NCBI GenBank assembly: GCA_037954235.1
Contig: JBBMOA010000022.1
Span: 3,981,001-4,045,000, forward strand
Length of the DNA stretch: 64,000 bases
DNA from: Aulostomus chinensis
Lineage: Eukaryota; Chordata; Actinopteri; Syngnathiformes; Aulostomidae
Direction: 5' to 3'
Positions 39,785 through 52,460 of the stretch are shown here, piece after piece (the first letter of the stretch is position 1; the number at the start of each line of letters is the position of its first letter). The notes below the pieces were generated by a model, which saw only the letters and a list, made by a program, of their open reading frames with translations, had not been told where the DNA came from and ran no database searches. The position numbers and the translations under genes are program-made.

Positions 39785-41400
39785 TGAGTGCATGTGCGTG
39801 TATGCGTGAGCAGGAAGTAGCTGGAGAGAGAGAGAGAGAGGTATGTGAAAAACAGTGTCAATCTATACAGAGCTCAAGTGCGTATGTGTTAACAGTCTCC
39901 TCTGTCTATCTCTAGAGGAACTCCCTCTTCCTCTTCATATTGGCACCATGCACCACTTCCTCCCATAGTACACTCCCCGAATACCCAGACGGCCCTGTCA
40001 GTGTCCTCAATATAGCAACACACTGGCTGTACATTAAAGGGAAACTTCTCTACTCCCGTATTCTCCACCTGGTCGATATGCCTACATTACCCAGAATTCC
40101 TCTCAGCCCCAATATTTGAAATAAATCAGTTGAAGCAGCTGGATTGTTAACATGTAGCAATGCTGCTGTCATTGAAAATGTCATGAGTGATTCTCATCAA
40201 CGCGTTTTTTTTCCTCAACTCCAAAATAAATGTTAAGTTGTCGGTTCTAGTCTGGCTCCAAACCCCTGAGTCTGTCTTTCACGTTCTCCACACCAGATGT
40301 TAGAAAAGATTAATATTTTTTAAAAAAAAAAGACAGCTGAGAGTTCTCGCTCTCTCAGTGAGAACAGTAAACCATGAGAATGTTCTCTCCATGTTTAATA
40401 ACTGAAAGAAATGACTCATGTCACGAGCTCTGCTGAGTTGAAGAACCCCCCACATCAGTAGCTCTTGGAGTCAGGCAGGCTAACGCTAGCAGTACTAGCT
40501 CGCGGGGAATACTAGCTGGATTCGATTCTGGTCTCCTTTAAAACAAATTCCAGCGTATTTCACTTTTAATACCTGCAGAACACATCTGAGCTGAATTTCT
40601 GGATGATTCTGGACAAGCAACAAGCGACTAGCATGCATAGCTAGCCTTGCTAGCTGGGCCTTGCTACCCATCTTTAACCCTGCTGTTGCAATACTAGAAG
40701 TGTCAGCTTCTCCTCTGGTGCTAAAGCTGCTGTTTTAAGTACAAGATAGTGAATGCAAATATAATCCCAACATCATTACCTGTATATTAACTGCGACGCT
40801 GTCTTACATCATCGCTATTCTGAGAGGTACTCATCTCAGTCTTGTTCTTTTAACACAGATCTTTGTAGTTTCTGTAACTTTACTGTATGTGCCTTGAGGA
40901 CTTGGTGGAAAAATACACAGAACGGCAAAAATAGAGATCTGTCATCAGCGTAGCAGCTACAATTGATTATAATGGAAGCCATGTGCTGCAGACGTGCCAG
41001 TATCCGGTGAATTTCAACAGTTGCGCCTAAAATACCTCGAGGCTGTTCACAAGGCAGGATATGGTGAGTTTTTTGTTCATCCACTGGTTTTATTGGTGCT
41101 GCAGGCTTTCAGCAGTGTTCTTAGGAGTTTTGTAAGATTTAAGCCGGATATTCAGTCTTCTCCTCCTTGTTTACATCACCATGGTCAGCTGCTCTGCATG
41201 ATCTCTGCTGATACGGGACCATTTATTGACATAAGTTTGATTGATCTATTTTAAAGCTCACATTGCCTGGGACACAGCGTGGTTGGTTGAATCTTTTTTG
41301 AGAGACTGAGTCAGCATTTTACACAGTTCCCTTGATTTTCTGTCGTTGTCGATGCCTGGAGGACTCAAGAGGGGAAAAAAAATAAACCAACACGCTAGTA
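38136..41400. other. Non-coding spacer
   Basis: No exon recognised. It holds GA runs (38511-38534, 39763-39785, 39824-39841) and a GTGT/GAGA tract near 39749-39785; the rest is ordinary AT-rich sequence. Confidence 0.6.
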
Positions 41401-41428
41401 TGTTAAAACTGGTGTCTACAGTCTTTTT

Positions 41429-41446
41429 CTGCCCCCTAGTGGCCAA
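41429..41446 (-). promoter_or_regulatory. CTCF-type motif 1
   Basis: On the minus strand GGCCACTAGGGGGCAGA contains CCACTAGGGGGC, a perfect fit to the CTCF core CCASYAGRKGGC. Motif match only; occupancy is not known. Confidence 0.5.
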
Positions 41447-41880
41447 AAAGGACGCGGACATCTTTTCAGAGATGAACATCGAGGGGAAAGCCCAAATCCT
41501 TCTTTTGCAGCAAGAGGTTTTCACAGTTAGTTTATAGATTTGACAGTTATGATTTCTAAAATTATGGACCAGTGATTCAGGCGCACACTTGCTAACATCA
41601 GTAAACTAATCAAGCCGAGTCCTCACAGCGACTTTTGGCCATGCAAGTTTTAACATTTTCCTCTCTGCTTGCTAACTGAGGTGAAGATCTCTTAAAAAAG
41701 ACTTTGTGTAAAACTCTTCCCATGGTGTCCATTTTCAGAACGATGAAAACATAAACAATAGAAATAAATGCACACAAATAGTTGGTAACTGGATTAAAAA
41801 AATAAAAAAAAAGGTACAACATTACATGACATACGTACACAGCGTAACGTTCATTTTTAAACGTGAACGTCTGGAGCTGT

Positions 41881-41943
41881 AAAAAAAAAAAAAAGAAGAA
41901 AAAAAAGTCTCCATCGACAAAAAAAAAAAAAAAAAAAAAAAAA
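41881..41943. repeat. A-rich low-complexity tract
   Basis: Two poly-A runs (about 41881-41894 and 41919-41943) separated by GTCTCCATCGAC. There is no gene-like sequence upstream that would suggest a retrocopy. Confidence 0.9.
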
Positions 41944-43630
41944 GAGTCCTAAAAACATAAAAGTAAGCAGATTTTGTGTCGAATAACTTCTCCTGGCGCT
42001 CAAAGTTCCGCTGCAGGACTGCAAAGGTCTCCGAGCAAACGGAATAAATGTGAGGTGTAATTCAGTAGTGATAGCGATGCTAAGAGGCTCTTCGCCTCTA
42101 AGAACCTCACAGTAGTTCATTCATAGGTTTTTTACTGTTTGTTGACAGCAGAGTATGTCAAAGTGGACGGCGCTAACATGGTGACAGGCCAATGAAAATA
42201 CTAAAGAGGTGCTTAGGTTTGGGTTGGTGTTGATCTAAACGTCTGTGGCTTGGATGCGAAGCTACAGACGCAGGAGTTTGTCCTGTAGAAGGTTTTAACC
42301 TCTCAGTTCAGGGAGGTTTGTTATTTATCTCTCCAAACTCACTTTCTCTCTTTCCTTCCTAACCCCCCCCCCCCCCGTCTTGAGTCCTTCTCATCTGTTC
42401 TGTCCTCCCTCCCTCTGTATTTTTTCCTCCACTTACTTCCCCCTCATGCTTGTGTCTTCTTTGTTTCTATATCATGTACATATTTCCTCTGACATGTATA
42501 GTCTACGGTCTCACTGGCATGTTGTACGTCAACACTTGTGCCTGCACGTCTGGGACAAACTACAGCGAGAGGGATCATGGCGACGTGCTCCTCTCAGCTC
42601 ATGTTTGAGTGAAACAGTTTACAATGGATTTAGTTTTACAGTGGAAAGTGTCTTCTTGGCTCGCTCCTCACTCGGGATCTGCAGGACTATTATCACCGAC
42701 CAAACTATTGCCTGAGAAAACTTTCGCAACCAAATTTTTTTCTGACCCACAAAACTTGAGATCCCGAAACAACAACTAACAATCAGTGAAGGTTTGGTTG
42801 TTCAGAAAGCTGTCTGCAATCAAATTAACATCTTTTTACGCTTCCATTTATGGTTTTGGCACTTTGAGGATACTCCGGACTGAGCGGCTCATTGTTTGGT
42901 GTCTTCAGTGTGCCGACACACCAATCATTTGTCGATATTATCGGGTATGACCTTTTAGCTGAAAACGCTCGCTCTACCCAGAGGGTGCCATTTACAATTA
43001 TGATGATTTCTTCCACTCTTTGCACTTATTGAGAGACGCCTTAGAGGGCAGCAGTGGCTAGATGGAGTATAAAATATCAAATGTTGGGTTGGAGCAGGGT
43101 GGAGTATGGTGGGCTTGGCTGCACACAGTTACACTTGGATGGCTTTGGATGGAGTCTGAGTTAGGTTGCGATTGGCCGGCGTTGTGTTTGTGTAGGTTTG
43201 GCTGGCTCGGCCGTCTATAGGCCCAGCAGTATGCAGGAGTCCTGCTCTTTTCTGGCTGCACTCGACAGTACGATGGCAACAGACATCACACCAGCGCTGC
43301 GGTGATTAGCCAGCTCGCCAACATACCAAACAAGCAGCCATCCAGCCAACCTCAAGCAGCCCGCCACCTACCACACACCCGGAGCGCACAGTTAGTTTCT
43401 ATAGCTACAGAGAGGCTGTCTACATCACAGCGGTTAGCGCGTGTGTGTGTGTGCGTGTGTGTGTGGGGGGGCGTTGTGTCTGTCTGGAGGTGTCTGGATT
43501 GTGGAGCTTTGGGGAATCGAACGTCAGAGGCAGATGTGGTGTCGTGTTGGTTCATGTATTGGCCAGATGCAGGGAGGCACAAGTGGGGGACACATCATCA
43601 GGCGGGGTTCACACCATCCATCCTGAGAGT

Positions 43631-43636
43631 GTGTGT

Positions 43637-43667
<31 letters not shown>
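43631..43667. repeat. (GT)n followed by a 17-base G run
   Basis: Ten GT dinucleotides then a homopolymer of G. A smaller GT plus G-run pair is at 43441-43471. Confidence 0.95.
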
Positions 43668-44076
43668 TGTCCAGAACCTAAGTCTGTAACTTTACAGTAG
43701 ACTTTTTTCATTATCTCTTTCAGGGAGGCTCTGCTTCTTTTACACAATGGGACTTTCTAACCACAGAGACGTGCACATTCTGTTCCACGAGCCGCCAACT
43801 GGCCCGGTAATTGAATCCAGGAGTTCCAGGAGGGAAACTAAAACTGAATTTCCTACAAACAAATAATTTCATATTCCTGCACTGAGTTCCCGTGCGTGGT
43901 GTCTCTTAGTCGGATCCTTCAGTTCAAACTAAGCAGTTAACGTCACCCCGGCAACCTCAAACTGCAGCTGGAGCCTTCCAGGCTACTTCTCTGGTGTCCG
44001 TTCAGTCAGACAAAATAATTGAACTTGTGTGATTGTTGATACACACCTGGTAACTAGACAACAATGGGAGAGCGCG

Positions 44077-44078
<2 letters not shown>

Positions 44079-44154
<76 letters not shown>
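44079..44154. repeat. (CA)n microsatellite, about 75 bp
   Basis: Long uninterrupted AC run, the longest pure CA tract in the window. Confidence 0.97.
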
Positions 44155-44155
<1 letters not shown>

Positions 44156-45012
44156 ATTAGGGTGTTATGATGTCATTGGATCTGGATTCTATCAAAAATC
44201 CTCAACCTGAGTTCCACTGGCCCAACAAATCTCATTACAATCCATTAAGTATTGAGGTATCGGTGCACCTCTGAGTGCTGTGTACAAATACTTCATGGGT
44301 TATCTTCTATAACATACATATAGTACAAATACACAGTCCAGGCAAGTGGATGCTCATCATCCCACGAGCCGCTCAGGTCATTTCAACATGAATTAAAGTG
44401 ACCCGGGGGTGGGACGGCCTTGTTTTCAACACTGACACCAAGACTGCCGGGAGAGAATTTACAAATGAAACACAGCAAAAGCGCAACGAATCGTTTACAT
44501 TCCCAGAGAGAAAACAAGCGGGTCCGAGTCCGTTCTGTTCCAATCAAGGTGGCTGAGAGGAAGAAGCACAACGGGTGAATTTGCAGGATTTATCTGAGAG
44601 CAGCTTAAACAGCATCCAGAGCCTAGCATGTCGATCTGGTGAGATTAATCAGCGCAGGCGACTGGAGGCTAATTTTGGCAGCGAGGCCTGATTCAATATG
44701 AAGTTTTGAAGTTTCTTTTTTTTGGGAGGGGGGGGGGATCTTGGCTGTGAGAACTCTGAGGTACATCACAACTGCAACATATTCCTCAGTGGCTGGTTTG
44801 TTTAAATGACACAGTGAAAATACTTCAGGATTCTGCAAATATGGTGCATTCAGATACATTTATTTCCGAAGAAAACTCTATCTTAAAATACTGATCAGAC
44901 TATAAATTAATGACATGAGACTCATCTGACGACGCTGCGAGCAAATAAAAGTCTTCCTTTCTTGTCAAAGTATTTGAGACTCTCATGCCAGCGTGTCCTT
45001 CTTATGGTGATT

Positions 45013-45031
45013 TGGCGCCACCTTGTGGTTG
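45013..45031 (-). promoter_or_regulatory. CTCF-type motif 2 (one mismatch)
   Basis: On the minus strand CCACAAGGTGGCGCCA matches CCASYAGRKGGC at all but the Y position, with the favourable GCGC-like 3' flank. Confidence 0.35.
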
Positions 45032-45550
45032 CAGGGAAACACTGCAGGTAAAGTGCTGTTGACTTTTGATGGCAGTGGCTGGGTTTCCTCACCTCACTTT
45101 TTACTAATTCAGGCAAAACAAAGCATAATTTAAGGAATATTTCACACCTGATTAAGAAAAGAAGGAAAACAAAACAGCAAAACTAGGTTTTTGTGGTAAA
45201 TCATAGAGAAATTATTCACCAGGAATAGTTGGTAAAGAAAAACATTTCGCTGTTTGAATAAGATTCCTCATTTTATCATTTATCAGCCAAAGTTCAGTCA
45301 AACGTTCAGAGTCAAGGTGAAAGCGCTGATTTCACGGCTGCTTCACACCTGGTATTTCACTTTGGTTTCCAAAACATTTGGCTCGTTCACTCCTGGCTCT
45401 CGGCGTGTGCATCGCCGCAAACACACAGAGCTTCATTCAGCGTCCCAGAGCTGAAGGACTCTGCGAGAGTCAGTTTCTCCCTCCCAGGGTAGCGGACGAG
45501 ACAGTTCCGAGGGGACCTGCGGCTTTTAACATGTTGGTTCCCAGAAGAGA

Positions 45551-45574
45551 GGGGGGGGGGGGGGGGGGGCGGGG
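45551..45574 (+). repeat. G homopolymer (19 G, C, 4 G)
   Basis: A long G run that could form a G-quadruplex on the plus strand. Such runs are also prone to sequencing length error. Confidence 0.95.
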
Positions 45575-45934
45575 TGCAGGCAGGGTCTGGCTGGAAGCTC
45601 ACACAAGAGCCGGGCCCACCCAGATCTGAGCCACCCAGCACCATGCAACATCCTCGGTTCATGACATCGCTCCATCAGGGAGGCAGCTGCACGTCAGAAC
45701 GACACAAGACACTCCAATCTCTATCTTTGCGGGGACCTTCAATGACACATTGCCCCTTAATCTGACCTCAACCTTCAAAAACTAAACCCCTGAACCTGAA
45801 CTAATTCTAAGCCCGACCTTAAAGCCAAGTCTTGCCCTTCAAAGTTGTGAGGACTGGCGAAAAGGTCCTCACAGGTCTAAATGGCCACACAGCGCTGGTG
45901 TTTTGTCAAGGACTGGTTTAAACAAGAACAGACA

Positions 45935-45935
<1 letters not shown>

Positions 45936-45990
<55 letters not shown>
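45936..45990. repeat. (CA)n microsatellite
   Basis: Uninterrupted AC dinucleotides. A second CA tract is at 46119-46155. Confidence 0.97.
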
Positions 45991-45991
<1 letters not shown>

Positions 45992-46117
45992 GCCTCATAT
46001 CTGTCATTCTGCCTTTTATTGCACCACAGCTGGCAGGCGATGGTAGAAACTGTTTCATAAGACTGAAGTGAAACTAAATACAGTGTCAAATGTCTGAGGA
46101 TTAAAACTTCAACAAAA

Positions 46118-46118
<1 letters not shown>

Positions 46119-46155
<37 letters not shown>
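46119..46155. repeat. (CA)n microsatellite
   Basis: AC dinucleotides followed by imperfect CTCACA units. Confidence 0.95.
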
Positions 46156-46162
<7 letters not shown>

Positions 46163-46757
46163 CACGGAGAGGTCTCAGGTGTATCAGTGCAAATGGCTGG
46201 TGGTGGCATGAACAGATAGATTTGAAACTATAAATCTCACCACCCAGTAATTTGCTGAACAGCAAACTGGCTTGTAATTTTGACCCTGAAGCTATTTGTG
46301 TGTGTGGGGTTGGATGCACTGGTTTGATTTACCGTAGATGGGAGGAGCCGTGTGGATTATGGTTTGGCTGATCGGCGACATTAAAAAGCTGCACACCACT
46401 ATGGATCCAAGTCATAAAAACAGTAGACGAGGAGGAGGAAACATGTAAAACCTGGCAGGAAAATGTGGTTTTTGGAGAGAGTTCAGTCTTGGTTCAGTGT
46501 CGAGGACTGTGGTGCTACTGGGCACGGAAAAGGTGTGAATGTGTTTAGGGGCGCCGCTCGAAATCCCGTCGCCTCTGAGATCAACAAAACATGTGAAATA
46601 TCTATAATTCCTGGCAGGCGGCAGGGCTCCTGAGGGATTCTGGGTACAGAATCTATGGACATGTTTGACTGCAAGAATGTAAAGCAAACGTCTCTGTCAG
46701 CACTTTCAAATCGAACATTTGATACTCGCAGACGAGCAGCGCAGACGCAGAGAGAGC

Positions 46758-46942
46758 ACGCCAACTTTTTAGGGAATCCACTCTTTGTCCATCCTCCCCA
46801 GAGCCAGACCAGAAGACAGAGACCCACCTCTCCTCTGTGCCTGGATCAGGGAGCACAGAGGCCGCTAGTTAGCTTAGCATAATGAACGAATAGGAAGCAT
46901 TAGCATACCTCGGAAAAACAAAAAGCCTTCAAATACATGCGG
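46758..46942 (+). repeat. Teleost dispersed repeat, copy A (GCTAGTTAGCTTAGCAT type)
   Basis: Blocks in order: CCAACTTTTTAGGGAATCCA, AGAGCCAGACCAGAAGACAG, 'GCTAGTTAGCTTAGCATAA', 'GCATTAGCATACCTC' and 'TTCAAATACATGCGG'. The same blocks, diverged, occur at 53587-53935 (plus strand), 59914-60012 (minus) and partly 47157-47215 (minus). I recognise the family from other fish genomes. Confidence 0.7.
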
Positions 46943-47156
46943 ATCAGATTGATTGATTTGTCCGGAACTCCTCCTCCTCCTTCTCCTCTCTTACGGTCGG
47001 CCATGTTTAGTAGCAGCAGTCGTTCTTGTGGTTTTCAACAAATACAAAGTTTTGAGTTGCTGCATCGAATCACTGGGTCGGGTTGCGAGGTGCTCAAGTT
47101 CTCTTGATGCAGGCATTCAGACCATTTAGGAAAAACGCATTTGGTGACCTACAGCT

Positions 47157-47215
47157 GAGGTATGCTAACACTTTCCAGCCACTACCATTCATTGTGCTAA
47201 GCTAACTGAGTACAA
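47157..47215 (-). repeat. Teleost dispersed repeat, copy E (fragment)
   Basis: On the minus strand CAGTTAGCTTAGCACAATGA then 'TGTTAGCATACCTCAG' matches the 3' half of copy A, in inverted orientation only about 215 bases from it. Confidence 0.55.
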
Positions 47216-47833
47216 GTAGCATTTGTAAGACAAACCCAGGGCTGCTGTTGCTTATCCAGAGTCAAAAACTGCAAGAAAAAAATAAAATACTGCGTCGTGT
47301 TTGTATGCCACTGCGATGTCATCCTCAGCTTCCAGTTAGGAAGGAGTATTAGGGAAGAGGAGAAAATGAGAGGCTTGGGAGGGGGCGTTTAAATCATGCA
47401 CTTTTAAGAAAAAAATCAAAATGCCAAGAAAAAGAAGACAGGATGTTGAGAAGGGAGTCGGTATTCTTGGCACATCCGCTTCAAAGCCCCGCTACCGACA
47501 ATCGCTCTGTGTTTACGGGCTGAAAGAGAACAAACCTGTCATAAATACACAGGTAACAACAAACGCACAGGACAGGACTTTGGTCTAAATTCGCACTTTA
47601 TTCCTAACACTTACAGGTTTGTTTTGTCCCCCGTTTCCCTGGCCCCCAAAACAACAGGCACACAGATAGCGATGAGTTAAGGGACAGTGGAGAACAAACC
47701 CAAACGTTTCCAACAGAATCAACTCAGACAGAAAGAGCCTCGAGGTCAAAAAACAGCGTCATATCGTAAGCATACTTCAAAAACAGAAAGAGGACCCGAA
47801 GAACAGATACGAAAGCTTACAGAGCGGTGTTTG

Positions 47834-47889
47834 TTACATCATCACCATCATAATCATCACCATCATCATCATCGTCGTCGTCGTCGTCA
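47834..47889. repeat. (CAT)n/(CGT)n trinucleotide tract
   Basis: Imperfect ATC units change to six GTC units at the right end. Confidence 0.9.
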
Positions 47890-47956
47890 GGCTATATTAA
47901 AGAACACCTTTGGAGTTTTACAGCCGGCATAAAAACGTGGGAGTTGTACAATACGG

Positions 47957-47969
47957 AGAAAAAGAAGAA

Positions 47970-48004
<35 letters not shown>

Positions 48005-48010
48005 AGAAGG
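47957..48010. repeat. (AAG)n trinucleotide tract
   Basis: AAG units with one GGA interruption. The poly-Glu frame across it is an artefact. Confidence 0.93.
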
Positions 48011-48507
48011 GAAAAAAGAAGAAGTCAAGGTGAGAAGATACAGTGGAGCTCTTTGGTTTTCACTATTGAGGTTTTTTTTTTCTTTAGCAGTAAAATCTAT
48101 CTTTGCTGTCCTCGTATCAACCTTTGGATTTAAGCTGCATTGTAGAAAAAATAGAAAGGAACTTTTTTTTTCTTTTTTTTTTCCTTTTCCCTAAATAAAT
48201 GAGGCATAAAACGGGGGCAAACTACATCCACTGGTTATTATTTTCACTCTCTTGTAAGGTTTTATATTTTGTTTGTGTTCTCTAGGCCAAAGAAAGAATT
48301 TTTATTTTATTTTATTTTTTATTTTTTTAACGGTGACTTGGAAAGAGCAGAAAATGAACATTCACAGCCACAGAAGAACTACAGTAGAAAACTGTCGAGG
48401 CCTGAATTGCTCTTCTCATCGGACAGAATATTAACAACAGGCGCTGGATTTCCTTATTTTATCCCTAACAAGAATCCTGAATGCTTATATACATATGGAA
48501 CGACTGA

Positions 48508-48510
48508 GTG

Positions 48511-48541
<31 letters not shown>
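48508..48541. repeat. (GT)n microsatellite
   Basis: Nearly pure GT dinucleotides with one GC interruption near the left end. Confidence 0.93.
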
Positions 48542-48542
<1 letters not shown>

Positions 48543-49742
48543 GTGTAGAGTCTCCCTGTGGTAGTTTTAACTTTGGTATCATTCTCCGTCCACCACAGAC
48601 GATTACACCGCCTCACACGTGGAGCTGTCGCGTCACCAAAACCTTCAAAACACACATTTGTATTTTCTTTATATCACCGTTTGACACCCCCAGGGTCGCT
48701 CACAACAGAAATCAGCCAAGAATATTTCAAGGGAAAAAAAGAAAGAAGAAAAAACACACCTGGAGCTCAAATGTTTTCCTGACAGCAGTTTATGAAAACA
48801 CACACGCGCACGCGTGCCCACACACACACACACACACACGCCTCTCACATCTGCAGCAGCTGGCTAGGCTCTAGAGAGGAGTGCGCTGTGGAGGTTAAAG
48901 CCATAATGAGAATCTTCCCCTTCTTCATTCTAACTCGCTAGTTCCTCGCTCCTGAGTTCAGACGTGTCTTTGATCTCGTCATTAAAGCTTGAATGTCTAT
49001 TTGGTTTGTCATCGGAGTGTCAGAGGTAAGAGTCGAAGCCCTTGTCCCCCAGACGCACGGAGGGGATCGGAAAGCTTTCTGGAGAGCCGAGGAGGACACG
49101 TACACGGAGGAAAAGCACTTTAAACCAAAATCGTGGGGTCCAGTAGTCTGATTACTTTCCACTGACAGACACACACAGCCCCCTGGATCAGGCCTGGGGG
49201 GCTACCTGGCTTCACACCAGTGACGTCTACCAAATCAGGTTGCACCAACAAAACTGGTCTTAGACGGTGAAGGTTTCATTCGTGACAGCAGATAAAAACC
49301 ATTCTTGGAGCAACTACAGTTCATTTTTGGTGTTCCAGTTGCACCGGGAAGCTAGAATTCAACTGGAGAAGCCCCCCCACCCCACCCCCCCACAGCTCCT
49401 TCCCCTCGAGCAGCGACGACCCCAAGATTCAAAATAGCAGATCCACAAAACAACAACGTCACGACAAGCTGGTATTGCGAACAACGGCTAACCTGAGGTG
49501 CATTCAAATGCAGCCAACACAACGACCACAGCTCGTGTCATGTGACATGTTCTCTCTGAACAGTTTGCATGTTAACAATATTCCAAATTCTTACATTTGG
49601 CAATCGGAATGTGTCTGAAACAGTTTGCAAATATTAGTATATGAATTGCGATGTGATTTTATGTGATGTAAATAAAGGATTAGCGGTGCCTGCTAATAAT
49701 ATATTGAATCAATCTGGTCAGTGACTTTATAGGTGTTAGAAC

Positions 49743-49761
49743 CAACCAGTAGGGGGCGATA
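49743..49761 (+). promoter_or_regulatory. CTCF-type motif 3
   Basis: ACCAGTAGGGGGCGAT contains CCAGTAGGGGGC, a perfect fit to CCASYAGRKGGC on the plus strand. Confidence 0.5.
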
Positions 49762-50927
49762 TTGCCCCTTAACCCTGATTGGGCTCCTTGCATTCAAGCG
49801 CCAAACACAAAATAAATTAATTTAAGGAAGAAATTGATCCTATTATGCTGATTATGCTTGTATTGTGGAGTGAAATGCACTGACAGCCTCATGGTGGATC
49901 GATCAGTCACTAAACCTGTTGTGGTGGAACCTCTGGGAGTTGCAGCTGGACTGATGGTGACAACGTGGGTGGAGTCGTTGATGCAACCTGATAAAATGGC
50001 TGAAAATTTAGCTTCGCACATCCAGGTGGAGGAATCCAGATTTCTAGACAGGTGAGCCTGACTGCCGCGGGTCTTACGACCCTGCAGGTGATTTGTGAGA
50101 CACGACACAGCCAACTTTTACCTCCAAGCTAATTCAGAAACAGCATTTCCTCCAGCACGGTGTCCCTGCTCCCGTCGCTCAGGTTACAACAGTCTTTAGG
50201 TTTGGTTTTGCTCGGAAACATTCGTTTGGCATCTTCTCGTCTCATCTTGAGCTCAAGAGCTCCGCCACGGATACAAGCCTCACAATAAACCCCTGAAAAA
50301 ACTATTACAAATATAAGGAAAGACATAAATAGAATCCAATAAATACATAAATAAAGGGTCAATAAATAAACAAGGTGATGAAATACAAACAGTTTGTCCC
50401 GTCCCCAAAGAAACACGCATCTCCCTCATCACACGATAAATACAAATATCTTTTTTTTCCCAACAAAGAGCCCGTGAGAGAACGTTTTAAAGCTTTTGGT
50501 TCTTAAGTCATCGTCTTCAGTCGTCATCATTGAAGGATAATAGTCCCAGCCTTATTATACAAGAGCATTTCCCCCCTACAAAACCTAGAAGAACTAATGA
50601 TACATTCCCCCTAAAAACGCCCCCCCCCATATCGTCTCTGTCACTGGTTGCCTTCAGTTTGAATCAGAGCTGGACCTCCTCCCTCACCGGATTCCATCAC
50701 AGTGACCGATTCCTTCACACATCAACAACTGCTGCCCTTCATTCCAGTTCCTGATGTCCAGACATTCAGGCTGCTGCTTTACTTATTTAAAAAAAAAAAA
50801 GAAATTAAGGAAAATATTAACTCTTAAGAATTCATCACCCATGAGGCTTTAAAAAACAAACAAAACATAAACGCTTTCTGAAACAAGAGCAGGAAATCAA
50901 GTGAAAGTCATGTTATTCTGTAGCTGA

Positions 50928-50945
50928 TGCCATCTAGTGGCCATA
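50928..50945 (-). promoter_or_regulatory. CTCF-type motif 4
   Basis: On the minus strand TATGGCCACTAGATGGCA contains CCACTAGATGGC, a perfect fit to CCASYAGRKGGC. Confidence 0.5.
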
Positions 50946-52091
50946 TTAAATATGACTCCAGCCAGCAGAAAGTCACATGACACCGAGAGAACGTGTCAAT
51001 TTGTGCCGGAAACTCATTTTGGATGTGGTTTTCAGAGTTTCAACAGAGATTCCAACTCATCCACTTGGTCGACCTCAGAGGACCAACGATCACGATCCAA
51101 GATGGCTGCTCCGTGCAACGGTCACGTGAATGCTGAGAAAATAAACCGTTTTCAGACACTTTCAGTTTCGTCACATCAGCAGCGTTCATAGTTTATCAGC
51201 AGACGTGTTGCTACGACGTTCACTCGAACAAGGACGTTGTCATCCACTGCTGCGACGTAAACTATGCGTGTTTTACATCTCTACTCTTCCTCTTCTAATG
51301 GAACGCGCTCGACTCGGGGCGACATCATTCCCGGTCCCGACAGCCCAGGTGAATGCAGGTGGATGGATGAGGCTCAGGGAGCTGCAGCACAGGAGAGCCG
51401 CGGTGGACGCTACTGAGTTAGTCAGTGAGTTAGTTCGTGAGTTAGTCTGTTTGTTAGTCTTGCAGCTCTTCTGACAGAATATCTGAATACCGAAGCGCCA
51501 CTGACGGGAGAGCAACGTGCGGTCGCAGCAGGGTCTTGAGTTTGCGTCAGCAGTGTTTAAGACAGCTCACCTGGAGAGCTGACGTGCGGCAGCAGGGGGT
51601 CTAACACGGGTGGGTGGGACGGAGGCCCCGTTGTCTTGTTCTGGAAGTGTATTAACCTGTCACTGTGTGCGGCTGCTCAAAGGCAGGCGTCAATAAGAGT
51701 TCCTCCAACAGCTCTGATGCTGCCTGACTGTTGGAGCATCATCATCGGCTGCCGGCAGCATTTTGTTTCTTCTTTCAGAGCGAAATCAATAGTTAACAGA
51801 TCAAAACTAAATATCTACGCAGAGACTGACAAAAAAAGAAAAAAAGAAAGACAAACAAAAAAAACAACAACAACATTCTTTGAGTTTTGTCTTTGGAGTT
51901 TTTTTTCCTGCTCAAGCGTACATTAATATCTGGAGAAGCAGCAGCCGAGGAATCGATCAAAGCGATAAGAAAATGGTGTGAGAACAAACTGCAGCTCGGA
52001 TCAGCGCTGTGTTTTTGTCTCCAACGTGTTGATATGACAACGTGAGGTTGGTTTTCTTTAACAGTTTGGTTTGTATGTAAGAGAATTATCA

Positions 52092-52168
<77 letters not shown>
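52092..52168. repeat. (CT)n(CA)n compound microsatellite
   Basis: About nine CT units followed by about 29 AC units. Confidence 0.97.
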
Positions 52169-52170
<2 letters not shown>

Positions 52171-52430
52171 CGTTCTGAGCCACTCCTACAACTTGTGCAT
52201 TGGTTCTTGTTCTATTTGGTACGGTTGTATGTTTAAAAATGTTTTGCTTTTGGTTTTCAGTTTTGGCTTTTTCTTAACATTCTGGATAATAAAAACAAAA
52301 ACAAAAAACCCCCAAAACTTCTGTTTTTTTTTTTCTTTGAAGCTACATGTTCATAGTTTTCTCCACCTCAGGAACAAAAGTCAAAGAAACCGAGCACAAC
52401 CGAAGAGACAAGAGGATATGAAACTACGCA

Positions 52431-52460
52431 ACACGTCGCAACACGTCGCAACACGTCGCC
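52431..52460. repeat. 10 bp tandem repeat, three copies
   Basis: ACACGTCGCA twice then ACACGTCGCC, followed by a (CAC)n tract at about 52464-52487. Confidence 0.9.

Noticed and set aside
41881..41943. Poly-A tract as the tail of a processed pseudogene
   Set aside because: No coding similarity on either side and the tract is split by a non-A segment.
48269..48874. Open frame of 201 codons, plus strand
   Set aside because: Crosses poly-T, (GT)n and (CA)n tracts; low-complexity and opposite to the presumed pou2f2 3' UTR; no recognisable domain.
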